Part shown: piece after piece, positions 1 through 9,771 of the stretch
How the letters are laid out: every line of letters begins with the position of its first letter
How positions within the stretch are numbered: the first letter of the stretch is position 1
Assembly (NCBI GenBank): GCA_934316925.1
Contig: CAKREC010000002.1
Coordinates: 23,680 to 87,679, forward strand
Source: an uncultured Eubacterium sp.
GTDB taxonomy: Bacteria; Bacillota; Clostridia; Lachnospirales; Lachnospiraceae
Direction: 5' to 3'
DNA length: 64,000 nt
Program-made: the position numbers and the translations under genes
The notes under the pieces: model-generated
Told to the model about the DNA's origin: nothing
Databases searched by the model: none
The model's input: only the letters and a program-made list of their open reading frames with translations

Positions 1-1289
1 TGGATGAACCAAGTATTGGTCTTCATCAGCGGGACAATGATAAATTGATCAGGACACTGAAACGATTAAAAGATCTTGGCAATACGCTGATTGTGGTAGA
101 ACATGATGAAGATACCATGTTTGCAGCGGATCATGTAGTTGATATAGGACCGGGAGCCGGCAAAAATGGTGGACGTGTTGTAGCGCAGGGTACCGCGGAA
201 GAGATCATGCAGGTGCCAGAGTCTGTCACAGGAGCATATCTGAGCAGACGAAAAGAGATCCCGATTCCGGCTGTCCGTCGTAAGCCAAACGGTTTTCTTA
301 CGGTAAAAGGAGCCAGAGAAAACAACCTTAAAAATATAACGGTAAAATTCCCGCTGGGAGTATTTACCTGTGTGACAGGGGTTTCCGGTTCTGGAAAGAG
401 CTCTCTTGTGAATGAGATCCTATCCAAAAGTCTGACCCGGACGTTGAACCGTGCACGCTGTATTCCCGGCAAACATACGGGGATTGATGGAATTGAACAG
501 CTGGATAAGATCATCAATATTGATCAGTCACCGATCGGTCGTACACCGAGATCCAACCCTGCCACATATACGGGGTTATTTGATCTGATCCGCGACCTCT
601 TTGCGGCGACTCCGGATGCCAAGGCAAAGGGATACAAGAAAGGGCGTTTTAGTTTCAATATCAAAGGCGGACGCTGTGAAGCGTGTTCCGGTGATGGGAT
701 TTTGAAGATCGAGATGAATTTTTTGCCAGACATCTATGTGCCGTGTGAAGTGTGCGGTGGCAAGCGTTACAACCGTGAGACGCTCGATGTGCGATATAAA
801 GGAAAAAATATTTATGAAGTGTTGGACATGACGGTGGAAGATGCACTGGAATTTTTCAAGCACATTCCTACGATCCACAGAAAGATCCAGACACTCTATG
901 ATGTTGGACTGTCATATATCAAATTGGGACAGCCTTCCACGACCTTGTCCGGAGGAGAAGCGCAGCGTATTAAGCTGGCAACAGAGTTGAGTAAAAGAAG
1001 TACGGGAAAGACGATCTATGTACTGGATGAACCGACGACCGGACTTCACTTTGCCGATGTGCATAAGCTGACAGAGATTTTGCAGCGGTTGACAGAAGGT
1101 GGTAATACAGTAGTCGTGATCGAACACAATCTGGATGTGATCAAGACAGCAGATTATATTATTGATATGGGACCTGAAGGCGGTGATCGTGGTGGTACCG
1201 TTGTAGCGCAAGGAACACCGGAAGAAGTAGCGCAGTGCGAGGAATCCTGCACCGGATACTATATCAAGAAGATGATAGAAAGAGGATAA
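1..1289 (+). CDS. uvrA: UvrA, excinuclease ABC subunit A (3' part; 5' end outside window)
   Basis: DNA-damage recognition ATPase of nucleotide excision repair; it loads UvrB at lesions in the cytoplasm. The reading frame is open from the first bases and begins inside the Walker B and D-loop of the first ATPase ([11 protein letters not shown]), so roughly the N-terminal half is missing. Visible in order: the second Walker A (GVSGSGKSS), the UvrA segment [12 protein letters not shown], the zinc-finger pairs CEAC and CEVC about 20 residues apart, the signature [12 protein letters not shown] and Walker [11 protein letters not shown]. These belong to true UvrA rather than a generic ABC protein. 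It ends 5 bases before the next start codon, so the two genes are probably co-transcribed. Nothing in the visible part suggests damage. Confidence 0.96.
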   Translation, partial: DEPSIGLHQRDNDKLIRTLKRLKDLGNTLIVVEHDEDTMFAADHVVDIGPGAGKNGGRVVAQGTAEEIMQVPESVTGAYLSRRKEIPIPAVRRKPNGFLTVKGARENNLKNITVKFPLGVFTCVTGVSGSGKSSLVNEILSKSLTRTLNRARCIPGKHTGIDGIEQLDKIINIDQSPIGRTPRSNPATYTGLFDLIRDLFAATPDAKAKGYKKGRFSFNIKGGRCEACSGDGILKIEMNFLPDIYVPCEVCGGKRYNRETLDVRYKGKNIYEVLDMTVEDALEFFKHIPTIHRKIQTLYDVGLSYIKLGQPSTTLSGGEAQRIKLATELSKRSTGKTIYVLDEPTTGLHFADVHKLTEILQRLTEGGNTVVVIEHNLDVIKTADYIIDMGPEGGDRGGTVVAQGTPEEVAQCEESCTGYYIKKMIERG

Positions 1290-1294
1290 AGAAG

Positions 1295-1879
1295 ATGCAT
1301 TCATTTTTTGCAATGATGGCCCGGATGAAATATATTGACCGGTGGGCTCTGATGAGAAACTCCAGAAATGAAAATATTAGTGAGCATTCGATGGAAGTTG
1401 CCATGATCGCGCATGGCCTTGCCATCATTTCCAATGAAAAGTGTGGCGGTGAGATAGACATTGATCGTGTTGCCCTGATGGGATTGTATCATGATGCCAA
1501 TGAGATCATTACTGGGGATATGCCAACACCTGTTAAGTATTATGATGAGAACATTCGCCAGGCATACAAACGGGTGGAAGATGTGGCAAGCAAGACGATG
1601 CTGAATACGCTCCCGGATTATATGAAGAAGTATTATGAACCGTTATTGTTCTTTGATCCCAAATATGAAAAAGAATGGAAACTGGTGAAAGCTGCCGATA
1701 AATTATCCGCACTGATCAAGTGTCTTGAGGAGCTGCGTGCCGGCAATCAGGAGTTTCAGACTGCGAAGGAAACGACGGAGAAAAACCTGATTGCTATGGA
1801 TATGCCGGAAGTCATTATTTTTATCCATGAATTTCTGCCGGCGTATGAACTCACACTGGATGAATTGCAGAGTTTATAG
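1295..1879 (+). CDS. yfbR: HD-domain 5'-deoxynucleotidase, YfbR family
   Basis: A 194-residue HD-superfamily phosphohydrolase similar to YfbR, which removes phosphate from deoxyribonucleoside 5'-monophosphates in nucleotide salvage. Metal-binding signatures are EHSMEV near residue 30 and the doublet in GLYHDANEIITGD near residue 68; a later conserved Asp lies in KAADKLSA. Length matches the family (about 200 residues). I start at the ATG at 1295, 10 bases after an AGAGG site, rather than at codons inside uvrA. It follows uvrA by 5 bases. Substrate specificity cannot be read from the sequence. Confidence 0.88.
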   Translation: MHSFFAMMARMKYIDRWALMRNSRNENISEHSMEVAMIAHGLAIISNEKCGGEIDIDRVALMGLYHDANEIITGDMPTPVKYYDENIRQAYKRVEDVASKTMLNTLPDYMKKYYEPLLFFDPKYEKEWKLVKAADKLSALIKCLEELRAGNQEFQTAKETTEKNLIAMDMPEVIIFIHEFLPAYELTLDELQSL

Positions 1880-1925
1880 GTTATTTTTCTTTTATAAAAA
1901 TTTAATAGAGAGTTGTCTGTAGTTC

Positions 1926-1934
1926 TGGTATAAT
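1926..1934 (+). promoter_or_regulatory. Extended -10 promoter for the PocR/EAL pair
   Basis: TGGTATAAT (TG at 1926-1927, TATAAT at 1929-1934) forms a perfect extended -10 element in the AT-rich gap after yfbR. No good -35 box lies 16-18 bases upstream. Predicted transcription start is near 1941, giving a leader of about 55 nt to the ATG at 1997. Confidence 0.6.
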
Positions 1935-1996
1935 AGAAAAGTAAAAGTATGAACGCTAAAACTAGCAACAGCAGTGTTATTTTCCGGGGTGATTTA

Positions 1997-3280
1997 ATGG
2001 ACAGACTGCATTTAACAGACTTGATCGAGCAAAAGGTACTTCAGCAGATCCAGGATGAATTTTCAAGATTTACAGGTATGGCTGCATTGACGGCAGACGC
2101 AGATGGTGTGCCAGTCACAAAGGGGAGCGGCTTTACTACTTTTTGCATGGAGCTGATCCGTTCTTCGGAATTGGGACGGCGCCGTTGTTTTGAGTGTGAC
2201 AGAAAAGGTGCTATGCAGACTTTGAAGGATGGAAAGCCGAGTGTTTATTCTTGTCACGCAGGATTGATTGATTTTGCAGCACCGATCATGGTGAATGGAC
2301 GAATGATCGGAAGCTTTATTGGCGGTCAGGTACGCAATGAAACGCTGGATGTCAAATATATGACACAAAAGGCAAAAGAGATGGGGATTGAGCCGGAGGC
2401 GTACATTGCCGAAGCAAAAAAGGCAAATGTTCTGTCAAAGCAAGAAGTAGAAAAAGCGGCGTCCTTTTTGACGGTGATCGCAGAGACCTTATCTCGAATG
2501 GCATATTACAACTACGAAGCATTGCAGAAGAATCGTAAGATTTCCGAGACGTCACATGCACAGTCGCAGTTCATTACGCAGATGGCTATGAACATGAAAG
2601 ATGATATGGTGCATTGGACAGAGCAGATCCGTGACTTCTCAGAAAAAGCAGATGTTGACGGTCAGCAGTTCAAGGAATGTGTCAATCAGGTTTTAGTTCA
2701 GAGTGCTGAGGTCAAATCAGCGATGGACAGTGCGATGAACTACATGCACATGGCTGAGGGCAAGATGGAACTGGCTGAATCGGAGTATCATATCCGGAAT
2801 CTTATGCATGTTGTGGTGTTTTCAGTATATGATCTTGCAGAGAAGAAAAATGTCAAGTTAGAAGTAGACGTACAGGATGATGTTCCAGACTGTATGCTGG
2901 GAGACTCCGGACAGATCGGTCAGGTGTTGACGCAGATTTTACAGCAGAGCATTCGACGGATGGAATATGGTCTTTTACATATTACTGTTTCCTGCCAGCG
3001 GGAAGAGTACGCAGTTATGCTGGAGATAAAGATAGAGGAGAAGCCAGCTGGAGATTCCCGCAGTCGGGGACAGGACGGAATAGAGGAGTTGATCAGTCAG
3101 TTTGAAGAACAGACTGATTATATGGAAGATGTGGAAGGTACCGGTATGGTATATGTACAGAACCAGATACATGCGATGTCGGGTTCGATACAGTGTGCTG
3201 AAGAGGATGATAAGGTAAATGCCTTTTTGATTCAGATTCCGCAGCTTGAGATCAAGGAGGAGAGTGTGCATGGCATATGA
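1997..3280 (+). CDS. PocR-domain sensor with degenerate histidine-kinase-like core
   Basis: 427 residues. The N-terminal 165 residues form a PocR ligand-binding domain with conserved Cys50, Cys64, Cys67, Cys86 and adjacent His87, in the typical arrangement FC...RCxxCD...SCHAGL. PocR domains sense small hydrocarbon-type ligands or may hold a metal. A helical segment (residues about 180-260) then leads into a domain resembling a GHKL ATPase. It is decayed: the N-box region reads GQVLTQILQQSIRR with no Asn at the key place, the G-box region reads GTGMVYVQNQIHAMSG, and no H-E/D-phosphoacceptor box precedes it. I infer a signalling pseudo-kinase, not an active kinase. Start 1997 has GGGG 8 bases upstream; the ATG at 1949 lies almost at the transcription start and lacks a site. 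It overlaps the EAL gene by 11 bases, implying coupled translation. Confidence 0.85.
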   Translation: MDRLHLTDLIEQKVLQQIQDEFSRFTGMAALTADADGVPVTKGSGFTTFCMELIRSSELGRRRCFECDRKGAMQTLKDGKPSVYSCHAGLIDFAAPIMVNGRMIGSFIGGQVRNETLDVKYMTQKAKEMGIEPEAYIAEAKKANVLSKQEVEKAASFLTVIAETLSRMAYYNYEALQKNRKISETSHAQSQFITQMAMNMKDDMVHWTEQIRDFSEKADVDGQQFKECVNQVLVQSAEVKSAMDSAMNYMHMAEGKMELAESEYHIRNLMHVVVFSVYDLAEKKNVKLEVDVQDDVPDCMLGDSGQIGQVLTQILQQSIRRMEYGLLHITVSCQREEYAVMLEIKIEEKPAGDSRSRGQDGIEELISQFEEQTDYMEDVEGTGMVYVQNQIHAMSGSIQCAEEDDKVNAFLIQIPQLEIKEESVHGI

Positions 3281-4610
3281 GGTTGAGGATTATGCGGCGC
3301 AACTAAGCGAGGCGAAGACTGTTGCTGAGGTTCAGCAGATTGCAGAGGATTTGTTATATCATGACACCGAATTTGGTGTCTACAACATGTCTTTTTTGAA
3401 CAAGAAGATTGCATCGCTGATCGAAAATAAACAGATTCAGAATTATGTAGTGGTTCATTTTGATATGCATCGTTTTACTGCCGTAAACCGGCAGGTAGGA
3501 CGAAGTGTGGGAACCGAGGTCATGAAAAAGTATGTAAGAAGGTTACAGGAACTGTTGGGAGAACGCGGTTATGTAGGCCATGTTGGCGGAGATAACTTCA
3601 TTGCACTTTTTCTGAAAGATGATTTTGAGGAGGTAAGAAAGTTCCTCAAAGGTAAGAAAGTCAGCTACAGTGATGATGTTGGGGACGATGTGTGGTTGTC
3701 TACCTGTGCCGGATATTATTGCCTGTCAGAGAATTGTAGCACGGTAAATGAGATTATGGATCGCGTAAGTCTGGCCGTTCATAAGGCAAAGACGGATCCG
3801 GATCTTAGAGAAGCATTTGTCGATGACGAGTTACTTGACAAGCAGAACAATGTCAAGCTGATCGAGACGATGTTTGAGCAGGCACTGGCTGTCGATGAGA
3901 TACAAGTATACTACCAGCCGAAAGTTCAGCTGAATGGATACCGCCTTGCCGGTGCGGAAGCGCTGAGTCGTTGGTTTCATGACGGAGAACTGATCATGCC
4001 GGCCAAATTCATCCCGATCCTGGAACAGTCGCAGTTGATCTGTGATCTGGATTTTTATGTATTGCGTCATGTGTGTGCAGATATTCGCCGCTGGCTGGAT
4101 GAAGGCAAAAAAGTTGTGCGTGTGTCCGTCAATTTATCCCGCCGTAATCTGGACAATCCCGGTCTAGTCGAAGACATTATGGATACGATCGACTCTTATC
4201 AGGTTCCTCATGAATTGATCGAGATTGAACTTACCGAGACGACGACCGACGTGAACTTTATGGACTTACGCAAGGTCGTAGAAGCCTTACATGAAGAAGG
4301 AATCAGCACTTCTGTGGACGATTTTGGTATGGGATATTCATCTTTGAATCTGATACGCGAACTTCCATGGAATGTATTGAAGATCGATCGAAGTTATCTG
4401 CCTGCAAGCAATGACGAAGAAAAATCCAATGAACATATCATGTTGAAACATCTGATCGCGATGTCACAGGATATGGGGCTGGAGTGTATTGTAGAAGGCG
4501 TTGAAAATGTAGATCAGATCAAGCTTTTGAAAAAGAATCACTGCTTTTTGGCGCAGGGATTTTACTTCGACAAACCATTACCAGTAAGCGAATTTGAAAA
4601 AAAACTGTAA
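3270..4610 (+). CDS. GGDEF/EAL protein: probable c-di-GMP phosphodiesterase with degenerate GGDEF
   Basis: 446 residues in two domains. Residues about 45-175 form a GGDEF-like domain whose active loop reads VGGDNF instead of GGDEF, so cyclase activity is unlikely; such domains often bind GTP as regulators. Residues about 205-446 form an EAL domain with the catalytic residues in place: AEALSRW, VNLSRRNL, IELTETTT, VDDFGMGYSSL, CIVEGVE and AQGFYFDKP. It should hydrolyse c-di-GMP to pGpG. AAGGAGG lies 8 bases before the ATG, and the gene starts inside the PocR-sensor gene, so the two form a stimulus-to-c-di-GMP unit. There is no membrane segment, so action is cytoplasmic. Confidence 0.92.
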   Translation: MAYEVEDYAAQLSEAKTVAEVQQIAEDLLYHDTEFGVYNMSFLNKKIASLIENKQIQNYVVVHFDMHRFTAVNRQVGRSVGTEVMKKYVRRLQELLGERGYVGHVGGDNFIALFLKDDFEEVRKFLKGKKVSYSDDVGDDVWLSTCAGYYCLSENCSTVNEIMDRVSLAVHKAKTDPDLREAFVDDELLDKQNNVKLIETMFEQALAVDEIQVYYQPKVQLNGYRLAGAEALSRWFHDGELIMPAKFIPILEQSQLICDLDFYVLRHVCADIRRWLDEGKKVVRVSVNLSRRNLDNPGLVEDIMDTIDSYQVPHELIEIELTETTTDVNFMDLRKVVEALHEEGISTSVDDFGMGYSSLNLIRELPWNVLKIDRSYLPASNDEEKSNEHIMLKHLIAMSQDMGLECIVEGVENVDQIKLLKKNHCFLAQGFYFDKPLPVSEFEKKL

Positions 4611-4647
4611 ATCCCATGTAAAATCGTTAAAAATTTGACAATAAGGA

Positions 4648-4676
4648 TTGCATAATACAAATCTTCGTGATAGAAT
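4648..4676 (+). promoter_or_regulatory. Promoter of the riboflavin operon
   Basis: TTGCAT (4648-4653), a 17-base spacer and TAGAAT (4671-4676) with TG at 4668-4669, an extended -10. Start predicted at about 4683, just before the FMN aptamer. Confidence 0.7.
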
Positions 4677-4687
4677 AACAAGCAAAG

Positions 4688-4800
4688 CATTTTCGGGGCA
4701 GGGTGCGATTCCCTACCGGCGGTATAGCCCGCGAGCAGCCATAGGCTGTTGATTCGGTGAGATTCCGAAGCCGACAGTATAGTCTGGATGAGAGAAGATG
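4688..4800 (+). promoter_or_regulatory. FMN riboswitch (RFN element)
   Basis: The conserved RFN core is present almost letter for letter: GGGGCAGGGTG near 4695, CCCTACCGGCGGT near 4711, AGCCCGCGAGC near 4726, GATTCGGTGAGATTCCG near 4751, AAGCCGACAGTATAGTC near 4769 and GGATGAGAGAAGAT at the end. It binds FMN and here controls transcription through the terminator at 4821-4852. The aptamer segment ATTCCG (4762-4767) can pair with CGGAAT (4822-4827) of the terminator's 5' arm, giving an antiterminator when FMN is low. Confidence 0.97.
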
Positions 4801-4820
4801 ACTGAACTTATTTACAATGC

Positions 4821-4852
4821 CCGGAATGTCTTTAGGATATTCCGGTTTTTTT
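4821..4852 (+). terminator. Rho-independent terminator of the FMN riboswitch
   Basis: CCGGAAT (4821-4827) pairs with ATTCCGG (4839-4845), followed by seven T. It sits 36 bases before ribD and is the OFF-state expression platform. Confidence 0.9.
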
Positions 4853-4887
4853 ATTGTGATTCCTGTTAAGAAAGAAGGAGAAAAGAA

Positions 4888-5979
4888 ATGACGAAATACG
4901 AGTACATGCAGTTAGCAGTCGACATGGCAAAAAAAGGAATGGGACATACCTCACCCAATCCAATGGTAGGCTGCGTTGTCGTGAAGAATGGAAGAATCAT
5001 GACAGAAGGATATCATCAGCAGTACGGAGAGTATCATGCAGAAAGAAATGCTCTTATGAAATGTGAATATGACCTCACCGGTGCTGATATGTATGTGACA
5101 CTGGAACCGTGTTGTCATCAGGGAAAGACACCGCCATGTACAGATATTATTATTGAACGTGGAATTGGAAGGGTGTTTATCGGAACTCTGGATCCGAATC
5201 CTTTGATCGCAGGAAAAGGAGTACAGGTTTTAAAAGAACATGGACTGAAAGTGGAAACCGGTATTCTGGAAAGAGAATGTCAGGAATTGAATGAGATCTT
5301 CTTCCAGTATATTTCTACGGGAATTCCGTATGTGGCCATGAAGTATGCGATGACACTGGATGGCAAGATTGCTACATTTACCGGGGACTCGAAATGGGTG
5401 ACAGGGGATGTGGCAAGACATCATGTTCATGAAATGCGTAAGAAATACAGTGCGATCATGGTTGGAATTGGAACCGTTCTGGTAGATGATCCGATGTTAA
5501 ACTGCCGGATCGAACAGGATGTAGATCCACTGCGTATTGTGTGCGACTCTCATTTGCGGATTCCGTTAAACAGCCAGTTAGTCAGAACTGCCAAAACGAT
5601 CCCGACGATGGTTGCTTATGCGACGGGCGATGAAGACAAACTGGAGGCACTGCGTGAGGCAGGCGTTCAGCTGGTTCAGATCAATGACAATGGCAGAGTC
5701 AATTTCAAAGAATTGATGATCGAACTTGGCAAGCGGAAGATCGACAGTGTGTTGATCGAGGGGGGCGGAACCTTTCATGGCACCGTGCTTAAGAGTGGCT
5801 TGGTAAAAAGGATCTACTGTTACATCGCACCAAAACTGATCGGCGGCAAAGAGGCAAAATCTCCGGTTGAAGGCGATGGATTCAGTTTGATGAAAGAAGC
5901 GTTAGAGATCACAGAAACGGAAATCCTTAAATTAGGCGAGGATATCTGTGTCACTGGAAAAGTGGTTCAGCCAGAGTAA
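4888..5979 (+). CDS. ribD: RibD, bifunctional pyrimidine deaminase / uracil reductase
   Basis: 363 residues, the normal length. It catalyses the second and third steps of riboflavin synthesis from GTP. The N-terminal cytidine-deaminase-type domain has the zinc site YHAERNA near residue 50 and EPCCHQGKTPPC near residue 74. The C-terminal reductase domain starts near residue 148 (MKYAMTLDGKIA) and includes the NADPH-binding LIEGGGTFHG. An AAGGAG site lies 8 bases before the ATG. First gene of the FMN-riboswitch operon; ribE follows after 31 bases. Confidence 0.97.
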   Translation: MTKYEYMQLAVDMAKKGMGHTSPNPMVGCVVVKNGRIMTEGYHQQYGEYHAERNALMKCEYDLTGADMYVTLEPCCHQGKTPPCTDIIIERGIGRVFIGTLDPNPLIAGKGVQVLKEHGLKVETGILERECQELNEIFFQYISTGIPYVAMKYAMTLDGKIATFTGDSKWVTGDVARHHVHEMRKKYSAIMVGIGTVLVDDPMLNCRIEQDVDPLRIVCDSHLRIPLNSQLVRTAKTIPTMVAYATGDEDKLEALREAGVQLVQINDNGRVNFKELMIELGKRKIDSVLIEGGGTFHGTVLKSGLVKRIYCYIAPKLIGGKEAKSPVEGDGFSLMKEALEITETEILKLGEDICVTGKVVQPE

Positions 5980-6010
5980 ATGGCCGGTACCATCAGAAGA
6001 GAGGATCGAT

Positions 6011-6661
6011 ATGTTTACAGGTATTATTGAAGAAATCGGTACGATTTCCGGCATCAAAAAAGGAAATGAATCCGCCGTTCTGACGATTGCATGCGAGGAC
6101 GTATTGAAGGATACGAAGATCGGTGACAGTATCGCGGTAAATGGTGTCTGCCTTACGGTAACATCGTTTGTATCCGGCGGCTACACGGCGGATGTGATGG
6201 CGGAGACGATCGATCGGAGTTCGCTAGGGCAGTTATCCGTGGGAAGTCGTGTGAATCTGGAACGTGCGATGGCAGCAGATGGCCGGTTTGGTGGTCATAT
6301 CGTGGCAGGACACATTGACGGAACCGGCGTGATACGATCGATTGAAAAAGACGAAACAGCGGTTTGGTATGAGATTGAAGCACCGAAAGCAATTATGCGG
6401 TATATCATTGAAAAAGGTTCGATTGCAATTGATGGGATCAGCCTTACGGTAGCACGCGTAGAAGATGCGTCATTTCGTGTTTCGATCATTCCGCATACGC
6501 AGAAAGAGACAACGCTGGCAGATCGTGTTCCGGGGGATGTAGTGAATCTGGAGAATGATCTGATCGGAAAATATGTAGAAAAACTGTGTGGCTTCGATAC
6601 AGAACAAAAGAAAGAGTCAAAAGTTACGATGAGTTTTTTAGCGGAAAATGGATTCTTATAA
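6011..6661 (+). CDS. ribE: RibE, riboflavin synthase alpha chain
   Basis: 216 residues. It dismutates two 6,7-dimethyl-8-ribityllumazines to riboflavin plus the pyrimidine that RibH reuses. The two homologous lumazine-binding halves are visible, each opening with the same pattern: MFTGIIEEIGTI at residue 1 and GGHIVAGHIDGTGVI near residue 96. VNGVCLTV in the first half is echoed by IDGISLTV in the second. Start is the ATG at 6011 after AGAGAGGATCGAT. Middle gene of the rib operon. Confidence 0.96.
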   Translation: MFTGIIEEIGTISGIKKGNESAVLTIACEDVLKDTKIGDSIAVNGVCLTVTSFVSGGYTADVMAETIDRSSLGQLSVGSRVNLERAMAADGRFGGHIVAGHIDGTGVIRSIEKDETAVWYEIEAPKAIMRYIIEKGSIAIDGISLTVARVEDASFRVSIIPHTQKETTLADRVPGDVVNLENDLIGKYVEKLCGFDTEQKKESKVTMSFLAENGFL

Positions 6662-6682
6662 AATGAGAAAGGAAATGGATTG

Positions 6683-7900
6683 ATGAGTGAATTTGCAACC
6701 ATAGACCAGGCGTTGGAAGATCTTCGCCAGGGAAAAATAATATTAGTGATTGATGATCCGGATCGTGAGAACGAAGGAGATCTGATCTGTGCGGCAGAAT
6801 TTGCAACAACAGAGAATGTGAATGCTATGGCATCTTTGGCAAAAGGACTGATCTGTATGCCGATGAGCCGGGAATATACCGCAAAACTTGGTTTAAATCA
6901 GATGGTAGAGGTAAATACGGACAATCATTCGACCGCATTTACCGTATCGATCGATCATGTTGACACAACAACCGGAATTTCGGCAGTGGAGCGTTCGCTT
7001 ACCGCTATGAAATGTGTGGACGAGGATGCAAAACCGGAGGATTTCCGCCGTCCGGGGCATATGTTCCCGTTGGAGGCAAGAGAAGGCGGTGTCCTGAAAA
7101 GAGCCGGCCATACGGAAGCAACCGTAGATTTTATGCGACTGGCTGGTTTAAAGGAATGCGGACTCTGTTGTGAGATCATGCGGGATGACGGTCAGATGAT
7201 GCGGACAACAGAGTTATTGGAATTTGCCAAAGAGCATGGATTCCATATTGTGACGATCGAGCAGTTAATCAAAAAACGTCTTGAGACAGAGAGCCTTGTA
7301 AAAAAAGAAGCAGAGGCAAAATTGCCGACCAAGTATGGTGATTTTACGATTCACGGATATGAAAATGTGCTGAATGGAGAACATCATGTAGCGCTTACGA
7401 TGGGAGATGTGACAGATGGAAAACCGGTTCTTTGCCGTGTCCACTCTGAATGTCTTACCGGCGATGTCTTTGGCTCCAATCGTTGCGACTGCGGCGAACA
7501 GCTTGAAAATGCTTTAAAAGCAATTGCCAAAGAGGGGCGTGGAATTCTTCTGTATCTTCGTCAGGAAGGTCGTGGCATTGGTTTGATCAACAAACTGAAG
7601 GCATATGAGCTTCAGGAACAGGGCTATGACACGGTAGAGGCTAATGTTAAACTTGGTTTTGCGCCGGATCTTCGTGAGTATGGAATCGGTGCGGAGATCT
7701 TATACGATCTGGGAGCCAAAAAACTCCGGCTTCTGACCAATAATCCGGCAAAAATATCCGGACTTTCCGGATATGGCATTTCTATTGAGGAGCGTGTGCC
7801 GATTGAGATTGCGCCAAAGCCAGAAGATTATAAATACTTGGTAACCAAACAGGAAAAAATGCAGCATATGACACATTATAAAGAAAATGGAGGAAAGTAA
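6683..7900 (+). CDS. ribBA: RibBA, DHBP synthase / GTP cyclohydrolase II fusion
   Basis: 405 residues. The N-terminal half makes 3,4-dihydroxy-2-butanone 4-phosphate from ribulose 5-phosphate ([11 protein letters not shown] near residue 25; RRPGHMFPL and GHTEATVD further on). The C-terminal half opens GTP as the first committed riboflavin step ([22 protein letters not shown] region near residue 250 with its zinc cysteines; [10 protein letters not shown] near residue 290). GAAAGGAA precedes; the ATG at 6683 has better spacing than the TTG at 6680. The gene supplies both branches of the pathway and sits between ribE and ribH. Confidence 0.97.
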   Translation: MSEFATIDQALEDLRQGKIILVIDDPDRENEGDLICAAEFATTENVNAMASLAKGLICMPMSREYTAKLGLNQMVEVNTDNHSTAFTVSIDHVDTTTGISAVERSLTAMKCVDEDAKPEDFRRPGHMFPLEAREGGVLKRAGHTEATVDFMRLAGLKECGLCCEIMRDDGQMMRTTELLEFAKEHGFHIVTIEQLIKKRLETESLVKKEAEAKLPTKYGDFTIHGYENVLNGEHHVALTMGDVTDGKPVLCRVHSECLTGDVFGSNRCDCGEQLENALKAIAKEGRGILLYLRQEGRGIGLINKLKAYELQEQGYDTVEANVKLGFAPDLREYGIGAEILYDLGAKKLRLLTNNPAKISGLSGYGISIEERVPIEIAPKPEDYKYLVTKQEKMQHMTHYKENGGK

Positions 7901-7901
7901 A

Positions 7902-8363
7902 ATGAGAACATTAGAAGGAAATGTAATTGGAAATGATATGAAGATTGGTATCGTGGCAGCACGTTTCAATGAGTTTATTGTAAGCAAACTGATCGGTGGT
8001 GCCGAGGATGCTTTGGTAAGACATGGTGTGGATACCGATGATATTGATCTGGCATGGGTACCGGGAGCATTTGAAATTCCGGTCATTGCAGAAAAAATGG
8101 CGAAAACAGGAAAATATGATGCCATTCTTTGTCTTGGTGCCGTCATCAAAGGTTCTACTTCCCACTATGATTATGTATGTGCCGAGGTGAGCAAAGGAGT
8201 AGCAACCGTGGGACTGAATACCGGTGTTCCTACGTTGTTTGGCGTTCTGACAACCGACAATATTGAACAGGCAATTGAGAGAGCAGGAACAAAAGCTGGA
8301 AATAAAGGTTATGATGTAGCTTGCTCCGCAATAGAAATGGTAAATCTTATTAAAAATCTGTAA
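7902..8363 (+). CDS. ribH: RibH, 6,7-dimethyl-8-ribityllumazine synthase
   Basis: 153 residues, normal for the icosahedral lumazine synthase subunit. It condenses the RibD-derived pyrimidine with the RibB product. Family signatures: [10 protein letters not shown] near residue 14, [10 protein letters not shown] near residue 52 and [16 protein letters not shown] near residue 80, including the catalytic His. GGAGG at 7889-7893 is 8 bases before the ATG and lies inside the end of ribBA. Last enzyme gene of the operon. Confidence 0.97.
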   Translation: MRTLEGNVIGNDMKIGIVAARFNEFIVSKLIGGAEDALVRHGVDTDDIDLAWVPGAFEIPVIAEKMAKTGKYDAILCLGAVIKGSTSHYDYVCAEVSKGVATVGLNTGVPTLFGVLTTDNIEQAIERAGTKAGNKGYDVACSAIEMVNLIKNL

Positions 8364-8388
8364 TAAGAGTGAGTAAAAGAGGAGTATT

Positions 8389-9759
8389 ATGGCAGTAGAA
8401 AAGAGTACGATGCAGGATATGACGGTAGGAAGTCCTGTTCGTCATATATTAAAATTCTTTTTTCCATTGTTATTTGGAATGTTGTTTCAGCAGTTTTACA
8501 GTTTGGTAGATACTGCGATTGTAGGAAGATTTTTAGGACCGGATGCCCTTGCTGCGGTAGGGGCAACCGGTTCTGTAAATTTTCTGGTTCTTGGTTTTTG
8601 TATGGGTGTTTGTTTTGGTTTTGCCTTACCGGTCGCCCAGATATTTGGAGAAAAAGATTATGATGGTCTTCGCAGATTTGTTGCCAACAGTGTCTGGCTG
8701 TCTGCGATTTTTGCTGTTGTCATGACAGTTGTGGTGTGTATTTTGTGCAATCAGATCATGATATGGATGGATACGCCGGCAGACATCATTGATCAATCCT
8801 ATCAGTATATCTTTATTATTTTTCTTGGAATCCCGGTTACTTATCTGTATAACCTGTTATCGGGGCTGATGAGAGCGCTGGGAGACAGCAAGACACCACT
8901 GGTATTTTTGATCATTTCTTCGGTGCTCAATATCATCTTTGACTTATTGGCGATCATTGTATTCCACCTGGGAGTTGCAGGAGCGGCAGGCGCAACTGTG
9001 CTGGCACAGCTGATTTCCGGTGTGCTTTGTCTTTTGACGATGAAGAAAAAATTCCCATTGCTCAAACTGGAAAAGAGCCATTGGAAGTGGAATGGCCATT
9101 GTGTAGCCAAATTGTGTGGAATGGGAATCCCGATGGGACTGCAGTATTCCATCACCGCCATTGGTAGCGTTATTTTGCAGAAAGCGGTAAATCAGCTGGG
9201 GTCTACCGTAGTGGCGGCGATCGCTGCCGGAGGACGTATCAGTATGTTTCTTTGCTGCCCATATGATGCGATGGGATCTACGATGGCAACCTACACAGGG
9301 CAGAATCTTGGTGCAAGAGAGTTAAAGCGTGTAGACAAGGGAATGTTCTCCTGCAGTGGAATTGCACTGGTTTATTCGGTATTTGCGATCGTGGTCACCT
9401 GTCTGCTGGGACCATATATGGCCATGTTGTTTGTCAGTGGAAGTGAGACCGGACTGATCGATCTGATCCAGACATATCTGGTGTGGACCGGAGCGTTTTA
9501 TTTTCCGCTGGCGTTGGTTAATATTGTACGATTCACAATACAGGGACTCGGCTTTGGCAAACTGGCGATTTTAGCCGGTGTCTGTGAAATGATCGCGCGC
9601 ACGATCGTGGGATTTTACTTTGTTCCGGCATTTGGGTATACAGCAGCCTGCCTGGCAAGTCCGGTGGCATGGATCCTGGCGGATCTGTTTTTGATCCCGG
9701 CATATTTTTGGTGCATCCGATACTTGAAACATCGTGTTTTTGCCAGAGAGCAAGGATAA
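8389..9759 (+). CDS. MATE-family multidrug/metabolite efflux transporter
   Basis: 456 residues with about 12 hydrophobic segments in two homologous halves. The protein starts with the family pattern MTVGSPVRHILKFFFPLLFGMLFQQFY, then LVDTAIVGRFLG; the second half has AIAAGGRISMFL. It is an integral membrane antiporter, usually driven by Na+ or H+. A GAGGAG site precedes the ATG, and the gap to ribH is only 25 bases with no visible terminator. It may therefore be read from the riboflavin operon, but export of a flavin is only a guess. The substrate cannot be told from sequence. Confidence 0.92.
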   Translation: MAVEKSTMQDMTVGSPVRHILKFFFPLLFGMLFQQFYSLVDTAIVGRFLGPDALAAVGATGSVNFLVLGFCMGVCFGFALPVAQIFGEKDYDGLRRFVANSVWLSAIFAVVMTVVVCILCNQIMIWMDTPADIIDQSYQYIFIIFLGIPVTYLYNLLSGLMRALGDSKTPLVFLIISSVLNIIFDLLAIIVFHLGVAGAAGATVLAQLISGVLCLLTMKKKFPLLKLEKSHWKWNGHCVAKLCGMGIPMGLQYSITAIGSVILQKAVNQLGSTVVAAIAAGGRISMFLCCPYDAMGSTMATYTGQNLGARELKRVDKGMFSCSGIALVYSVFAIVVTCLLGPYMAMLFVSGSETGLIDLIQTYLVWTGAFYFPLALVNIVRFTIQGLGFGKLAILAGVCEMIARTIVGFYFVPAFGYTAACLASPVAWILADLFLIPAYFWCIRYLKHRVFAREQG

Positions 9760-9771
9760 GGGGGAATATCA

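Noticed and set aside
1949-1996. Earlier ATG for the PocR gene
   Set aside because: It lies about 8 bases after the predicted transcription start and has no ribosome binding site; 1997 fits better.
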